This document shows positions 24,923 to 34,648 of a stretch of DNA of 64,000 nt, piece after piece. Where the stretch lies: assembly GCA_934718785.1 (NCBI GenBank), contig CAKVAF010000003.1, positions 50,066-114,065 on the forward strand. Reading direction: 5' to 3'. Positions within the stretch are counted from its first letter, which is position 1. Every line of letters starts with the position of its first letter. Below the pieces are notes generated by a model that was not told where the DNA came from, searched no databases, and saw only the letters and a program-made list of their open reading frames with translations. Source of the DNA: an uncultured Campylobacter sp. (lineage in GTDB: Bacteria > Campylobacterota > Campylobacteria > Campylobacterales > Campylobacteraceae). The translations under genes were made by a program, and so were the position numbers.

Positions 24923-27469
24923 ATGAGTTTTATCAGCGAGTATGAAAAAGAAAGAAAAGCACGCGCAGCCCTTGGCGTGCCACCCCTACCCTTAAGCGTG
25001 GCGCAAACTGAGGCACTTTGCGAGCTTTTAGAAAAAGAAGATAACGAAAATTTAGCCCTTTTGCTTGAAGAGCGCGTAAATCCGGGTGTTGATGATGCGG
25101 CACTTGTGAAGGCTTTGTTTTTAGAAAAAATTTTAAATGATGAGATAAAATGTAAAAATATCGACAAAAAGCGCGCATTTTCCATGCTTGAGACTATGCT
25201 AGGAGGCTATAATGTGCGCGTTTTAATTAAAGCTTTAGAAAAAGAAAGCCTAGCTAAAGACGCGGCAAATGTGCTTAAAAATATCATTTTCGTGCATGAT
25301 GATTTTCACACCATCGCAAAGCTTGCTAAGCACAACGAGCATGCAAAAAGCGTGCTTGAGAGCTGGGCGCAGGCTGAGAGCTTTTTAAAAAAAGCAAGCT
25401 TGCCTGAAAAAATTGAATGTATCGTTTTCAAAGTCAGCGGCGAGACCAACACCGATGATTTAAGCCCAGCAGGCGATGCTTTCACAAGAAGTGATATCCC
25501 ATTGCATGCTAATGCCATGCTTAAAACAAGGCAGCCAGGCTCACTTGAAAAAATCAAAGAGCTTAAAAAAAGTGGGCGCGAAGTCGTCTATGTGGGCGAT
25601 GTGGTAGGCACGGGCTCAAGCCGCAAATCAGCCATAAATTCCATTCAATGGCACTTAGGTAAGGACATCAAAGGCGTGCCTAATAAAAGAAGTGGCGGTA
25701 TCATCATAGGATCAACCATAGCGCCGATTTTTTTCAACACTGCTGAGGACAGCGGCGCTTTGCCGATAATTTGCGATGTGAGCGCACTTGAAATGGGCGA
25801 TGAGTTTGAAATTTATCCCTATCAAGGCAAGATTATTAAAAAAGGCGCCGTGGTGGCGGAGTTTAAACTCACGCCTAACACGCTTTTTGACGAGATGAGA
25901 GCAAGCGGGCGCATTAATCTAATCATCACGCGCGCGCTGTGTGCTAAAGCAAGAGAAGCGCTAAATTTAGAGCCTGAGAGCATTTTCACAAAGCCAGAAC
26001 AGCCCAAAGAAAGTAGCGGCGGCTTCACTCTAGCTCAAAAAATGCTCGGCAAGGCTTGTAACATAGAAGGGGTTCGCCCCGGTATGTATATCGAGCCTTT
26101 AACGCTGAGTGTGGGCTCACAAGACACCACCGGACCGATGACAAGAGATGAGATCAAAGAGCTTGCAAGCCTTGGCTTTAACGCAGATTTTGTGCTACAA
26201 AGCTTTTGCCACACGGCAGCCTATCCTAAGGTGAGCGATTCAAATTTACACAAAACCTTGCCGCACTTCATCACAAGTCGTGGCGGTGTGAGCTTAAAGC
26301 CAGGTGATGGCGTGATTCACTCGTGGCTAAACCGCTTTGTGTTGCCTGATAGTGTCGGCACGGGCGGAGATTCGCATACGCGCTTTCCTATTGGCATTTC
26401 TTTTCCAGCGGGTAGTGGGCTTGTAGCCTTTGCCGCAGTTACAGGCGCGATGCCATTAAATGTGCCTGATAGCGTGCTGGTGCGTTTTCGCGGCGAGCTT
26501 CAGCCGGGTGTTACTTTGCGTGATTTAGTCAATGCCATTCCCTACTACGCGATAAAAGAAGGGCTTTTAACGGTAGAGAAAAAGAATAAAAAAAACATTT
26601 TTGCCGGTAAAATTTTAGAAATTGAAGGCTTAGAGAATTTAAAGGTCGAGCAGGCTTTTGAGCTAAGCGACGCAAGTGCTGAGCGAAGTGCGGCGGCGTG
26701 CTGTGTGAATTTAAGCGTTGAGAGTGTGAAAGAATATATAAAATCAAATATCACGCTCATTGAGGCGATGATAAAAGCAGGCTATGAGAGCAAGGACACC
26801 TTGAAGCGCCGCGCTGAGAAAATGCGTAAATGGCTTGAAAAGCCAGAACTTCTGCGCGCAGATAAAGACGCAAAATACGCTCATATTTTTGAGATTGATT
26901 TAAACGAGATTAAAGAGCCTATACTCGCTTGTCCTAACGATCCTGATGATGTGGCGACTTTAAGCGAAGTGCTGGCTGATGAGCGGCGCGAAAAGCACAT
27001 CGATGAAGTGTTTGTGGGCTCTTGTATGACAAATATCGGGCATTACAGGGCTTTGGGCGAAATTTTGAAAAACAAGGGCATTTTAAAAACGCGCCTTTGG
27101 GTCGTGCCACCGACGAAAATGGACAAGGCTGAGTTGAGCGCGGAGGGCTATTATAGCATATTTGGCGCAGCGGGTGCGCGCATTGAAGTGCCGGGCTGCT
27201 CGCTTTGCATGGGAAATCAAGCGCGCGTAAATGATGGCGCAGTCGTTTTCTCCACTTCAACGCGAAATTTTGACAACAGAATGGGACTTGGCGCGCGCGT
27301 TTATCTAGGAAGTGCCGAGCTGGCTGCAGTTTGTGCGATACTTGGGCGCTTGCCAAATAAAGATGAGTATTTGCAAATTGTAAATGAAAGGCTAGATGAA
27401 GCAAATAAGGCAAATATCTATAAATATCTTAATTTCAATGAGATTAAGGACTTTGAGCTAGAAGCGTAG
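24923..27469 (+). CDS. acnB: Aconitate hydratase B
   Basis: AcnB interconverts citrate and isocitrate in the TCA cycle. The start at 24923 ([15 protein letters not shown]) has GGAG at proper spacing; a TTG at 24908 is less likely. The 848-residue protein has the AcnB-specific N-terminal HEAT-like domain, followed by the swivel domain ([20 protein letters not shown]) and the catalytic domains with [11 protein letters not shown]. The 4Fe-4S ligand regions are [21 protein letters not shown] and GCSLCMGNQ. In C. jejuni acnB also lies next to ogt (memory). Its 3' end is followed by the 19-bp repeat also found after nrdB. Confidence 0.97.
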   Translation: MSFISEYEKERKARAALGVPPLPLSVAQTEALCELLEKEDNENLALLLEERVNPGVDDAALVKALFLEKILNDEIKCKNIDKKRAFSMLETMLGGYNVRVLIKALEKESLAKDAANVLKNIIFVHDDFHTIAKLAKHNEHAKSVLESWAQAESFLKKASLPEKIECIVFKVSGETNTDDLSPAGDAFTRSDIPLHANAMLKTRQPGSLEKIKELKKSGREVVYVGDVVGTGSSRKSAINSIQWHLGKDIKGVPNKRSGGIIIGSTIAPIFFNTAEDSGALPIICDVSALEMGDEFEIYPYQGKIIKKGAVVAEFKLTPNTLFDEMRASGRINLIITRALCAKAREALNLEPESIFTKPEQPKESSGGFTLAQKMLGKACNIEGVRPGMYIEPLTLSVGSQDTTGPMTRDEIKELASLGFNADFVLQSFCHTAAYPKVSDSNLHKTLPHFITSRGGVSLKPGDGVIHSWLNRFVLPDSVGTGGDSHTRFPIGISFPAGSGLVAFAAVTGAMPLNVPDSVLVRFRGELQPGVTLRDLVNAIPYYAIKEGLLTVEKKNKKNIFAGKILEIEGLENLKVEQAFELSDASAERSAAACCVNLSVESVKEYIKSNITLIEAMIKAGYESKDTLKRRAEKMRKWLEKPELLRADKDAKYAHIFEIDLNEIKEPILACPNDPDDVATLSEVLADERREKHIDEVFVGSCMTNIGHYRALGEILKNKGILKTRLWVVPPTKMDKAELSAEGYYSIFGAAGARIEVPGCSLCMGNQARVNDGAVVFSTSTRNFDNRMGLGARVYLGSAELAAVCAILGRLPNKDEYLQIVNERLDEANKANIYKYLNFNEIKDFELEA

Positions 27470-27471
27470 AA

Positions 27472-27490
27472 TTTGGCGATAAATGAGCGA
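27472..27490 (+). repeat. 19-bp repeat just after the acnB stop
   Basis: TTTGGCGATAAATGAGCGA starts 2 bases after the acnB TAG and is identical to the copy after nrdB. No inverted repeat is evident inside it. Confidence 0.8.
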
Positions 27491-27531
27491 ACTGCGAAAA
27501 ATCTTATCGGCAGATTTCATTAAATTTTTTT

Positions 27532-27623
27532 CGTCATTGCGAGCGTAGCGAAGCAATGCATAAGCTAATAGGAAAATAAATTATGGATTGCCACGCCTTG
27601 ATTTTATCAAGGCTCGCGATAAC
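27532..27623. repeat. Palindromic intergenic repeat, copy 2
   Basis: CGTCATTGCGAG (27532-27543) faces CTCGCGATAACA (27612-27623). The interior holds GCAATGCATAA and TTATGGATTGCCACGCC with inner pairing CCTTGATTTTATCAAGG. It is followed directly by the short GC-rich repeat. Confidence 0.8.
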
Positions 27624-27644
27624 AAAACCCGCGCCGCTGTTTTT
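27624..27644 (+). repeat. Short GC-rich interspersed repeat
   Basis: AAAACCCGCGCCGCTGTTTT, near-consensus. It directly abuts the right end of palindromic repeat copy 2, as the copy at 34813 flanks copy 3. Confidence 0.75.
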
Positions 27645-27676
27645 AAATTTATTTAAATCACATTTAAGGAGAAAAA

Positions 27677-28300
27677 ATGCTTAAAAAAATCGACACCACA
27701 AAGGCAAAGGATTATGAATTTGCCATTATAAAAACAGAAAAAGGCGAGATGAAACTGCGTCTTTTTGGTGATGAAGCGCCTCAAACGGTGTGTAATTTTG
27801 CAAATTTAGCCAAAGAGGGCTTTTATAAAAACTTGAATTTCCACCGCGTTATTCCAAATTTCGTTATTCAGGGCGGTTGTCCTTATGGCACAGGCACGGG
27901 CGGACCGGGCTATAGCATAGAGTGTGAATGCGATAATCAAACGCACAAGCATTTGCGTGGCACGCTTTCAATGGCTCACGCGGGGCGCGATACAGGCGGA
28001 AGCCAGTTTTTCGTCACGCACAGCCCGCAGCCTCATCTTGATGGCATTCACACCGTTTTTGGACAAATTGATGAAAAGGATAAAGAAAGCCTAAAAGTGT
28101 TAGATGGCATCAAGCAAGGGGATAAAATCCTTGACATTGAGATTATAGAGTTTGCTAAAAAGGGCGAAAAAGACGCCGCCAAAAACACTTTGCCCAAAAA
28201 ATCAAGCTCAAAAGAAAGTGAAAATAAAGGCGCTCAAAGTGAAAAATCAAGCAAAAAACAAAAGCTGAATAAAACTCCTTTAAAGAAAAAGAAAAAATAA
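27677..28300 (+). CDS. Cyclophilin-type peptidyl-prolyl isomerase
   Basis: Cyclophilins isomerise Xaa-Pro bonds. The catalytic region [25 protein letters not shown] and the later [25 protein letters not shown] are complete. There is no signal peptide, so it acts in the cytosol. At 207 residues it is about 40 longer than minimal PpiB: the last 45 residues form a Lys/Ser-rich, probably disordered tail that ends in KKKKK. ATG at 27677 has AAGGAG. Confidence 0.93.
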   Translation: MLKKIDTTKAKDYEFAIIKTEKGEMKLRLFGDEAPQTVCNFANLAKEGFYKNLNFHRVIPNFVIQGGCPYGTGTGGPGYSIECECDNQTHKHLRGTLSMAHAGRDTGGSQFFVTHSPQPHLDGIHTVFGQIDEKDKESLKVLDGIKQGDKILDIEIIEFAKKGEKDAAKNTLPKKSSSKESENKGAQSEKSSKKQKLNKTPLKKKKK

Positions 28301-28307
28301 GCACTTT

Positions 28308-28341
28308 TTTTGCCAAGTAAATACAATCTTACTTGGCAAAA
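28308..28341. terminator. Inverted repeat after cyclophilin gene
   Basis: TTTTGCCAAGTAA (28308-28320) pairs perfectly with TTACTTGGCAAAA (28329-28341) around an 8-base loop. It starts 7 bases after the stop, between convergent genes. It lacks a T run after the stem, so it is an imperfect terminator call. The rest of 28342-28478 shows nothing. Confidence 0.55.
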
Positions 28342-28478
28342 CATTCAAAGCAAATCAATTTATATTCTTTTGTTTTTAAATCCTAGAAATTAAGATAAAT
28401 TTTTTCTAAAATTAAAGCGGTTTTAAAAGATTTTAAAGCTATTTTTCAATTTTTCGCTCATTATTAATTGCTTTTATT

Positions 28479-29228
28479 TTATATCGTTTTTTCCACATAA
28501 AGTGGGGCGAAAGTCTGCGTTACAGGCATTAGCTCAAGTTCGTTGATATTGATATGCTCAGGTAGGGCTAAAACGGCGCAAATGACCTCAGCAATATCGC
28601 TAGCACTGAGAAATTCGGTATTTTCATAAAGCGCGTCGGCTTTTTGAATGTCGCCTTTGAAGCGCACCTCGCTAAATTCAGTCTTTGCAAGACCGGGCGC
28701 GATATTTGTGACCTTGATATTGCTGCCGCGCAAATCACTCCTTAAAGCCAAGCTAAACTGCCTTACAAACGCTTTCGTGCCACAATACACATTGCCACCC
28801 GGATACGCATAATGTCCCGCGACCGAGCCTATATTAAAGATATACGCACTTTTTTGCTTTCGAAGCAGTGGTAAAACCGCCCTTGAAGTGTATAAAAGCC
28901 CCTTAACATTTGTATCTACCATTGTTTCGATGTCTTCAAGGCTCATTTCATCAAATTTTTGCGTCCCCAGAGCAAGCCCTGCGTTGTTTATCAGCACATT
29001 TATACTGGAAAATTCTTGTGGTAAAGCCTTCACAGCGTTAAAAACCGCCTTTTTATCACGCACATCTGCGACTACGCTATAAATTTGAGCTTTAAACTCG
29101 CTTTCAAGCTCTTCTAATCTTTCTTTGCGCCTTGCTAGAGCGATGATTTGAAAGCCTTTTTTGGCCAAGGCGCGCGCTGTTTCTAGCCCAAAGCCAGAGC
29201 TTGCCCCTGTGATGAATGCTGTTTTCAT
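28479..29228 (-). CDS. SDR-family NAD(P)-dependent oxidoreductase
   Basis: A classical short-chain dehydrogenase of 249 residues, start at 29228 with AAAGGAG before it. It has the nucleotide motif TGASSGFG (8-15), the NNAGLALG loop, and the catalytic Ser-Tyr-Lys in NIGSVAGHYAYPGGNVYCGTKAFVRQF. The ARRKER after the first strand favours NADP(H). It resembles YdfG-type hydroxy acid dehydrogenases. The C. jejuni equivalent Cj0833c lies two genes from acnB (memory). Substrate is not predictable. Confidence 0.9.
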   Translation of the reverse strand: MKTAFITGASSGFGLETARALAKKGFQIIALARRKERLEELESEFKAQIYSVVADVRDKKAVFNAVKALPQEFSSINVLINNAGLALGTQKFDEMSLEDIETMVDTNVKGLLYTSRAVLPLLRKQKSAYIFNIGSVAGHYAYPGGNVYCGTKAFVRQFSLALRSDLRGSNIKVTNIAPGLAKTEFSEVRFKGDIQKADALYENTEFLSASDIAEVICAVLALPEHININELELMPVTQTFAPLYVEKTI

Positions 29229-29287
29229 TTTTGCTCCTTTTAAATTAAAAGTGCTTTGAAACACTGAATTTGGATTATAACTAAATT

Positions 29288-30307
29288 TTATAATTCTTTT
29301 TCAAGTATATGCAAATATTCTATAGTAAAAGCTTGCTTTTGAATGCGTTTTGAATCTGCTTTAAATCTTTGATAATCTTGCTTTTTTTGACTGTAATTTC
29401 CGTATTTTTCAAAGATTTCTTTAATCTCTTTCAAGCTTAAAAGCCCCTCGTCATTGTAGCTTAAAAAAATATATTTAAATTTAGCATTTTTAATCAAGCT
29501 TTCAAGCTCCTTATAAACTTTTGCTTTTTTGCACCAATTTGATTTTTCATACTCTCTAAGCCCTGTTTTACCTAGCGGCGTAAAGTCATCATAAAGCGCA
29601 ACTGTGTTTAAAATATGATAATTCGCGCCATACTCGCGCGCATTATAGGGTGGGTCAAGATATAAAATATCTCCGCTAATTTTTTTAATAAGCTCATTTG
29701 CGTCCTCATTAAAAACTAAATGCGAGTTTTCATTTAGCTCGAAATTCGCAGGGCTTAACACAAGTTCTTTTTGGGCTGATTTTTTTAAATGTTTTAAAAA
29801 AGCTCCATAAACTGAAGCTGTATTTGCTACCTTATCAGCACTTTCAAGCAAGGAAGCAAGTAAAAAATAATATTCCTCATCATTGATAAAATGCTCATTT
29901 TTCCATTCCTTAATCCTAAGGCGAATGCCATCAATTTTCATCGCATTAAAATCGCTAAAATACTGCCTACCACTGCCACTACCTAACGCGTAATGTGTGT
30001 AGATTTTAGCTTGTCTTAAGGGTGTTTGAGAGTTATCATTAAACCTTCGTATAAGCTCATTGGCTCTTTTTAGTTTTTTGTGATTTTTAATATAGTTTTG
30101 ATTTAAAATAAAGCTATAATATTCTTTATCATTTGATATAACTTGCTTTACTTGAGTTTTAAAAATCTTGCCTACAGTAGCAGTACCTGCAAATAAATCA
30201 CAAAAAATTAAGTCTTTAAGCGATTTTTCCTTAAATTTCTGCAATTTTTCTTTAATACTATCTTGCAAAAAAGAAGAAAGTTTAAATTTAGAGCCTATGT
30301 AATTCAT
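29288..30307 (-). CDS. D12-class N6-adenine DNA methyltransferase
   Basis: A 339-residue site-specific methylase of the alpha (D12) class. It starts MNYIGSKFKLSSFL, has AdoMet motif FCDLFAGTATVGKIF (about 36-50) and catalytic ILYLDPPYNAREYG (about 220-233). The reading frame is complete and the start overlaps the stop of the frameshifted HNH gene by one base (TAATG). With that partner it resembles CATG-specific NlaIII/HpyI systems, based on memory of their general sequence and not tested. It is the only intact gene of this island. Confidence 0.87.
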   Translation of the reverse strand: MNYIGSKFKLSSFLQDSIKEKLQKFKEKSLKDLIFCDLFAGTATVGKIFKTQVKQVISNDKEYYSFILNQNYIKNHKKLKRANELIRRFNDNSQTPLRQAKIYTHYALGSGSGRQYFSDFNAMKIDGIRLRIKEWKNEHFINDEEYYFLLASLLESADKVANTASVYGAFLKHLKKSAQKELVLSPANFELNENSHLVFNEDANELIKKISGDILYLDPPYNAREYGANYHILNTVALYDDFTPLGKTGLREYEKSNWCKKAKVYKELESLIKNAKFKYIFLSYNDEGLLSLKEIKEIFEKYGNYSQKKQDYQRFKADSKRIQKQAFTIEYLHILEKEL

Positions 30308-30985
30308 TATTCTTCGCCATAAAGTTTATTCATAATAAAATTAGTAGTATGTTTTGAATCTTCATTTGCAAGCTTTTTAATACTTTCCTTTCTATATGCC
30401 ACAGGATCATATTGATAGCAACCCACACAACCTAATTCATCGGTGTATTTTTCATCCCCTTGATAAAAATCATAAGAATTTCCTTTGATATTTTTTGCAC
30501 TCCAGCGAATATTTGTTTCTTTACATTTTTTACAAATTTGTCTTTTAATATCATTGGCTGCTTTACATAAAGGCTGAAAATCATCAATAGTTTGCGTTTT
30601 TAATAGAAATTCTTTCATTGTTTTTTCGCCCATCTTTGTGGTCTATTTCTATTTTTGTATTTTCACTTTTTCCATTTACTCCTAGCATAACGCATTTTTG
30701 ATTTTTATAAAAATCTTTAATATCCTGTCTTATAGAGTGGTTAAAATGTATATTTTTGCTGTATCCATTCAAGCGAATTTTATCAATAGAATTACTAGTT
30801 GTAATAGTTTTGTCAAATTCGACTATATATTTTTTAGCTAAACTTGAACTTGCCCTACACCAGCTACCGCCATTTCCTAGTGCTAAATCTTTATATTTTC
30901 CTCTAAATTCATTTACATTTACCCAACGAGAGATGCCATCAGAATTAGACTTTGCTAATTCCAAAAATAATTCTAATTTTGTCAC
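30307..30985 (-). pseudogene. HNH-type restriction endonuclease, frameshifted
   Basis: Two overlapping frames together give one HNH endonuclease. The first (GTG at 30985, AAGGA upstream) runs to TKIEIDHKDGRKNNERIS and then ends off frame. The second, one base away, continues LLKTQTIDDFQPLCKAAND with two zinc-binding pairs, ICKKCK and CVGCY. The switch lies near 30625-30600, where a run of six A follows GGGCG. One base too many there would explain the break. The resemblance to NlaIII/IceA1 is a guess. The GTG starts two bases after the stop of the upstream methylase fragment. Confidence 0.8.
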
Positions 30986-30986
30986 A

Positions 30987-31780
30987 CTAAAATTCCTTTT
31001 TAAACACAAAAATATATTCATGTTTAAAGATATAATAATCATTTTTTAAAGCTCTATATCGCCAAATATTCGCACTCCCTAGCTTGCCACGATTGCCCTC
31101 AATATTTTTCACAATGATACCTTTTAACTTCACTTTAAAATTTCTTTTTATTATATCCATAATATAAAAAGACAAGGGCAAAACCTCGCTTTTTTTATAA
31201 ATATCGCCAACTACCACTGCAAAATAGCGATTTTTATCTAAAAATTTCAAGCTGTTTTGACAACTTTTTAAAAACATAGACAAAAATTCTTCTAAATCTT
31301 TACAAGAGCTTAAATCCTCTTTTTTCTCACTAAATTTAACTATATCCATATAAGGTGGATGAAAAATTATAAATTGCACACTCTTAGCTTTTAATTTTTC
31401 AAGTCCCTTTTTTATATTAAAATCAACTTCTTTTTTATTGATATTATCGCAGTTAGCTATAAAAAAGCGGTTTTGAGAATCTAAATTTAAGCTTTTACTG
31501 GCATAAGCTAATATACCCTCATTTATATCAAGTCCTATGCCCTTTCTATTTAGTTTCTCACATTCAAAAAGCGTTGTGCCACTACCTAAAAAAGTATCTA
31601 AAACAAGTTCATTTTCCTTAGTATATCGCCTTATAAGTTGATAGGAATTTGAGGTATGAAATTGCCGTGATAAATATTTTTATGTTTGCCTGTTTTATCA
31701 CGGCTTGAAATAAACCATAAAGAATCTGTGTTTATATCGCAATTTTTCCAATCTTTTAAATTTATATCATTTATATTCAT
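30987..31780 (-). pseudogene. DNA methyltransferase (N4C/N6A class), frameshifted
   Basis: The ATG at 31780 opens 49 codons (SLWFISSRDKTGKHKN, then HGNFIPQIP) ending at TAA 31633-31631. From just before that stop a second frame, which has no start codon of its own, continues YQLIRRYTKENELVLDTFLGSGTTLFE, with motif I FLGSGTT, and FIIFHPPYMDIVKF, motif IV, to the stop at 30987. The join needs one base restored near 31640, so a single-base deletion inactivated a roughly 264-residue methylase. It precedes the HNH gene by one base. With two methylases, the system may have an asymmetric site (inference). Confidence 0.83.
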
Positions 31781-31822
31781 CTAATTTTATCTTTTAAACT
31801 CTTTTAGAATCTTTAGTTTTTC

Positions 31823-33022
31823 TTACTCCAGGCTTACGTCATGATATAAATTCTCATTTTCCTTAAGTCCTAAGCTTCTTAGATACGCTGCGTTGCTTTC
31901 TTTTTTAGCAGCCAAAGCAAAATCAAGGGCATTAAAGCCCAAATCATCGACCTTTTTAAAATCCGCCCCCTTAGCGACGAGTAGTTTTAAAATATCAGTG
32001 TCTGCATAGCTTGCAGCGTGCATTAAGACGCTTTTTGAAGTGTGTTCTAGCGCGCAAAGCGTGATATAATAGGGCGTGCTCTCGCCCACATTGCCGCTAA
32101 GGGCGAGCTTTTCATTTTTGTTGATATAAACGGCATTTACATTTGCGCCGTTGTTGATTAAAAGCTCTACCATAGGCTTTTGATTGAACTCAGCCGCGTA
32201 AAAAAGCGGCGTTTTACCAAACGAATTCGCATAATTAACATCCGCGCCTTGACTCAGCAAAAATTTCACATTTTCAGGGCTAAAAAGCGCGTAAAATAAA
32301 GCACTTTCATAGCCTTCATTAATTTGCGCGCCTAAATTTAAAAGCTCGGCGATGATTTCTTTTGAAGCGTTGCTTAAAAGTGCTGCACGCAGAGCAAGGC
32401 TAAGCTCAGCTAAACTTGGTGTCTTGGTGTAAATATAGCTTCTAAGCTCGTTGATATCGTTTTTTGCAGCGATTTTTTGAAGCTCGCTGATTTGATTAAA
32501 AATCTTTGTTTCACCCACAGCCCACATAAAAAAGGTGTTCAAAGCATTTTTAGCATACGCGCTTGCTTCTTTAGAACTCAGCTTAAAGGCTGTTTGAAAA
32601 TAAGCGCTCAAAGGCTTTAAAGCCTTATTGTACTCGCTCCAAAAGTCCTTATAAAGCTTGAAATTCCCCACACTTTGATACGCCCAGTATTCAAAATAAT
32701 CCTGCAAGGCTTTGAAATTTGAAATATCTTCGAATTTTTGACGCTCAAGGGCGATAAGAGCAAGGCGGATTTTAAAATTTTGTAAATTTGAAAGATAATG
32801 AATGCCCGCACAAGCGCTGTTTGAGCCACGAATTTCATTTGCAAGGCGGTAAAGCTCTTTAGTCGCAGCTTGATTTTGCAAAGATTTTGAGCATTTGTCG
32901 CTGGCTTCAAAAAGCATTTTATTAAAACCACTGCTTAAATTATCCTCATTAGCGAGCAAAAGGGCGCATTCATCGGCTTTTAAAGTGATTATAAAGGTAA
33001 ATAAAAATAAGATTTTTTTCAT
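31823..33022 (-). CDS. Periplasmic ankyrin-repeat protein
   Basis: A 399-residue protein with a signal peptide (MKKILFLFTFIITLKA). The N-terminal 200 residues are helical and not recognisable. The C-terminal half has ankyrin repeats at about 205-385: GAQINEGYESALFYALFS, GADVNYANSFGKTPLFYAAE, GANVNAVY and GADFKKVDDLGFNALDFAL. The export signal places the repeats in the periplasm. It corresponds to Cj0834c, which in C. jejuni lies directly next to acnB/SDR genes (memory). Here the restriction island separates them. Partner unknown. Confidence 0.87.
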   Translation of the reverse strand: MKKILFLFTFIITLKADECALLLANEDNLSSGFNKMLFEASDKCSKSLQNQAATKELYRLANEIRGSNSACAGIHYLSNLQNFKIRLALIALERQKFEDISNFKALQDYFEYWAYQSVGNFKLYKDFWSEYNKALKPLSAYFQTAFKLSSKEASAYAKNALNTFFMWAVGETKIFNQISELQKIAAKNDINELRSYIYTKTPSLAELSLALRAALLSNASKEIIAELLNLGAQINEGYESALFYALFSPENVKFLLSQGADVNYANSFGKTPLFYAAEFNQKPMVELLINNGANVNAVYINKNEKLALSGNVGESTPYYITLCALEHTSKSVLMHAASYADTDILKLLVAKGADFKKVDDLGFNALDFALAAKKESNAAYLRSLGLKENENLYHDVSLE

Positions 33023-33082
33023 TTTTCTTTCCTTTTTAAATTCTTATAAACCCTGTTTTTAAGTACTTTTTGCCAAAATTTC

Positions 33083-33790
33083 TCACTCGATATTTGTAAA
33101 TACCGCACTCACATCATCATCATCCTCAAGCTTATCTAGCAATTTTTCAATGTCTGCAAGCTTGCTCTCATCAAAGCTTACAGGGCTATTTGGCACATAT
33201 TCAAGCCCTGCTTTTTTAATCACAAGCGCTTTATCTTCAACCGCAGAACTCAGCTCACCAAAAGCGGTGTAATCGCCCATTATCACAATCTCTTCATCAT
33301 TTTGCTCCAGGCTTTCAAGCCCAGAGTCAATCAAATCAAGCTCGATCTCTTCTAAATCACCACTGAATTTTTCCAAATGAAACACCGCTTTTCTAGAAAA
33401 CATAAAGCCCAAAGAGCCATTTTGCAGCAGTTCGCCGCCATTTTTGTTAAAAATCGCCTTGACATTTGCCACTGTGCGCGTGGGATTATCGCTCATGCAC
33501 TCGACGATGACAAGCGCTCCGTGCGGGGTTTTGCCCTCGTAATGAATGTTTTTAATCTCGGCTGCATCCTTGCCGCTAGCGCGCTTTATCGCTGCTTCGA
33601 TGTTATCCTTTGGCATATTGTTTGCTTTGGCTGTGGCGATAGCTGAGCGCAGCTTAGGATTCATCAGCGGATCATCTCCGCCTTCTTTTGCCGCGACTTG
33701 AATGGCTTTTGCAAGCTTTGGAAAAAGCTTACTCATCTTGTCCCAGCGCGCTTCTTTTGAGGCTCTGCGGTATTCAAATGCTCGTCCCAT
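33083..33790 (-). CDS. YebC/PmpR family protein
   Basis: YebC-family proteins were long called transcription regulators. Members have since been linked to translation of proline-rich stretches. The 235-residue protein begins [21 protein letters not shown] and has the typical middle [21 protein letters not shown] and a strongly acidic C-terminus ([10 protein letters not shown]). Length and termini match. It stands alone, divergent from luxS, with a long hairpin in between. Confidence 0.94.
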   Translation of the reverse strand: MGRAFEYRRASKEARWDKMSKLFPKLAKAIQVAAKEGGDDPLMNPKLRSAIATAKANNMPKDNIEAAIKRASGKDAAEIKNIHYEGKTPHGALVIVECMSDNPTRTVANVKAIFNKNGGELLQNGSLGFMFSRKAVFHLEKFSGDLEEIELDLIDSGLESLEQNDEEIVIMGDYTAFGELSSAVEDKALVIKKAGLEYVPNSPVSFDESKLADIEKLLDKLEDDDDVSAVFTNIE

Positions 33791-33826
33791 AACTATCCTT
33801 TTAGATTAAATTTAAGCTTAGATAAA

Positions 33827-33932
33827 TTTTAAGTTGTAAGAACTTATAAACGAAGCACTTTCATCCATAAGAAAAACGCGCAAGAGTTATGTGATGAACT
33901 CGTGCTGAGTGTTAAGTGCTTACAACTTAAAA
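33827..33932. repeat. 106-bp long imperfect hairpin between yebC and luxS
   Basis: TTTTAAGTTGTAAG (33827-33840) pairs perfectly with CTTACAACTTAAAA (33919-33932). Moving inward, further complementary segments follow in order: AGCAC/GTGCT, TTCATC/GATGAA and CATAA/TTATG, leaving a loop of about 16 bases (GAAAAACGCGCAAGAG). The whole unit folds as one hairpin. It could be a MITE-like element or a structured RNA. The spacer 33791-34148 has no reading frame. Confidence 0.75.
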
Positions 33933-34117
33933 AAGCAAAATTATATTTAAATTTACAAAATGAAAGTATAGGATAAAAGAGTTGAATTTGTTTTTAAAAT
34001 TTAAAATTTTTAAAGTATAAATTTTAATCATTTTGATATTTTAATAAATTTTTTAGCCTGCATTAAACAAATTCACTGCATCAAGCATAAATTTGCCTTT
34101 CATTTAAGCAAATTTGC

Positions 34118-34123
34118 TACAAT
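34118..34123 (+). promoter_or_regulatory. -10 box upstream of luxS
   Basis: TACAAT lies 25 bases before the luxS ATG, in TTTGCTACAATGG, followed by AAGGAG. It is the best sigma-70-like box in the region. Confidence 0.5.
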
Positions 34124-34148
34124 GGCACAAATTTTTTAAGGAGAAAAT

Positions 34149-34637
34149 ATGCCATTACTTGATAGTTTCAAAGTCGATCACACCATTATGCCAGCACCTG
34201 CTGTGCGTTTAGCAAAGACGATGACAACGCCAAAGGGCGATACGATCAGCATTTTTGACCTGCGTTTTTGCGTGCCTAATAAAGACATTTTGCCAGAAAA
34301 GGGCATTCACACTTTAGAGCATTTATTCGCAGGCTTTATGCGCGATCATTTAAACTCAAAGGATGTTGAGATCATCGACATTTCGCCGATGGGCTGTCGC
34401 ACGGGCTTTTATATGAGCGTCATTGGCGCGCCAAGCGATGAAAGTGTTGTCAAGGCGTGGGAAGCTTCGATGAAAGATGTGCTAAAAGCGACACAAATCC
34501 CAGAAGCTAATGTCAAGCAGTGTGGCACTTGTACGCTTCATTCACTCGAAGAAGCCAAGCAAATCGCGCAAAATGTCCTTGATAAAGGCATTGACATTAT
34601 GGATACGCAAAAACTTTTACTGAAAGATCTTGCATAA
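34149..34637 (+). CDS. luxS: S-ribosylhomocysteine lyase LuxS
   Basis: LuxS cleaves S-ribosylhomocysteine to homocysteine and DPD, the precursor of autoinducer-2, in the activated methyl cycle. The metal site HTLEH (His54, Glu57, His58) and Cys128 in QCGTCTLHS, and the catalytic Cys83 in MGCRTGFY, are all present. The 162-residue length is usual for the Campylobacter form. It is not in an operon; a composite repeat separates it from rpmJ. Confidence 0.97.
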   Translation: MPLLDSFKVDHTIMPAPAVRLAKTMTTPKGDTISIFDLRFCVPNKDILPEKGIHTLEHLFAGFMRDHLNSKDVEIIDISPMGCRTGFYMSVIGAPSDESVVKAWEASMKDVLKATQIPEANVKQCGTCTLHSLEEAKQIAQNVLDKGIDIMDTQKLLLKDLA

Positions 34638-34648
34638 GTTTAAGGTCT

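Noticed and set aside
24933..27413. Long minus-strand frames opposite acnB (up to 159 codons)
   Set aside because: They lie entirely within the conserved acnB gene on the other strand, have Cys/His/Arg-rich random composition and no ribosome site.
30756..31049. 97-codon plus-strand frame in the restriction island
   Set aside because: Opposite to the HNH nuclease gene; no recognisable features and no ribosome site.
33827..33932. Hairpin as SRP RNA or 6S RNA
   Set aside because: The conserved SRP tetraloop region and the large open bubble of 6S RNA are not visible.
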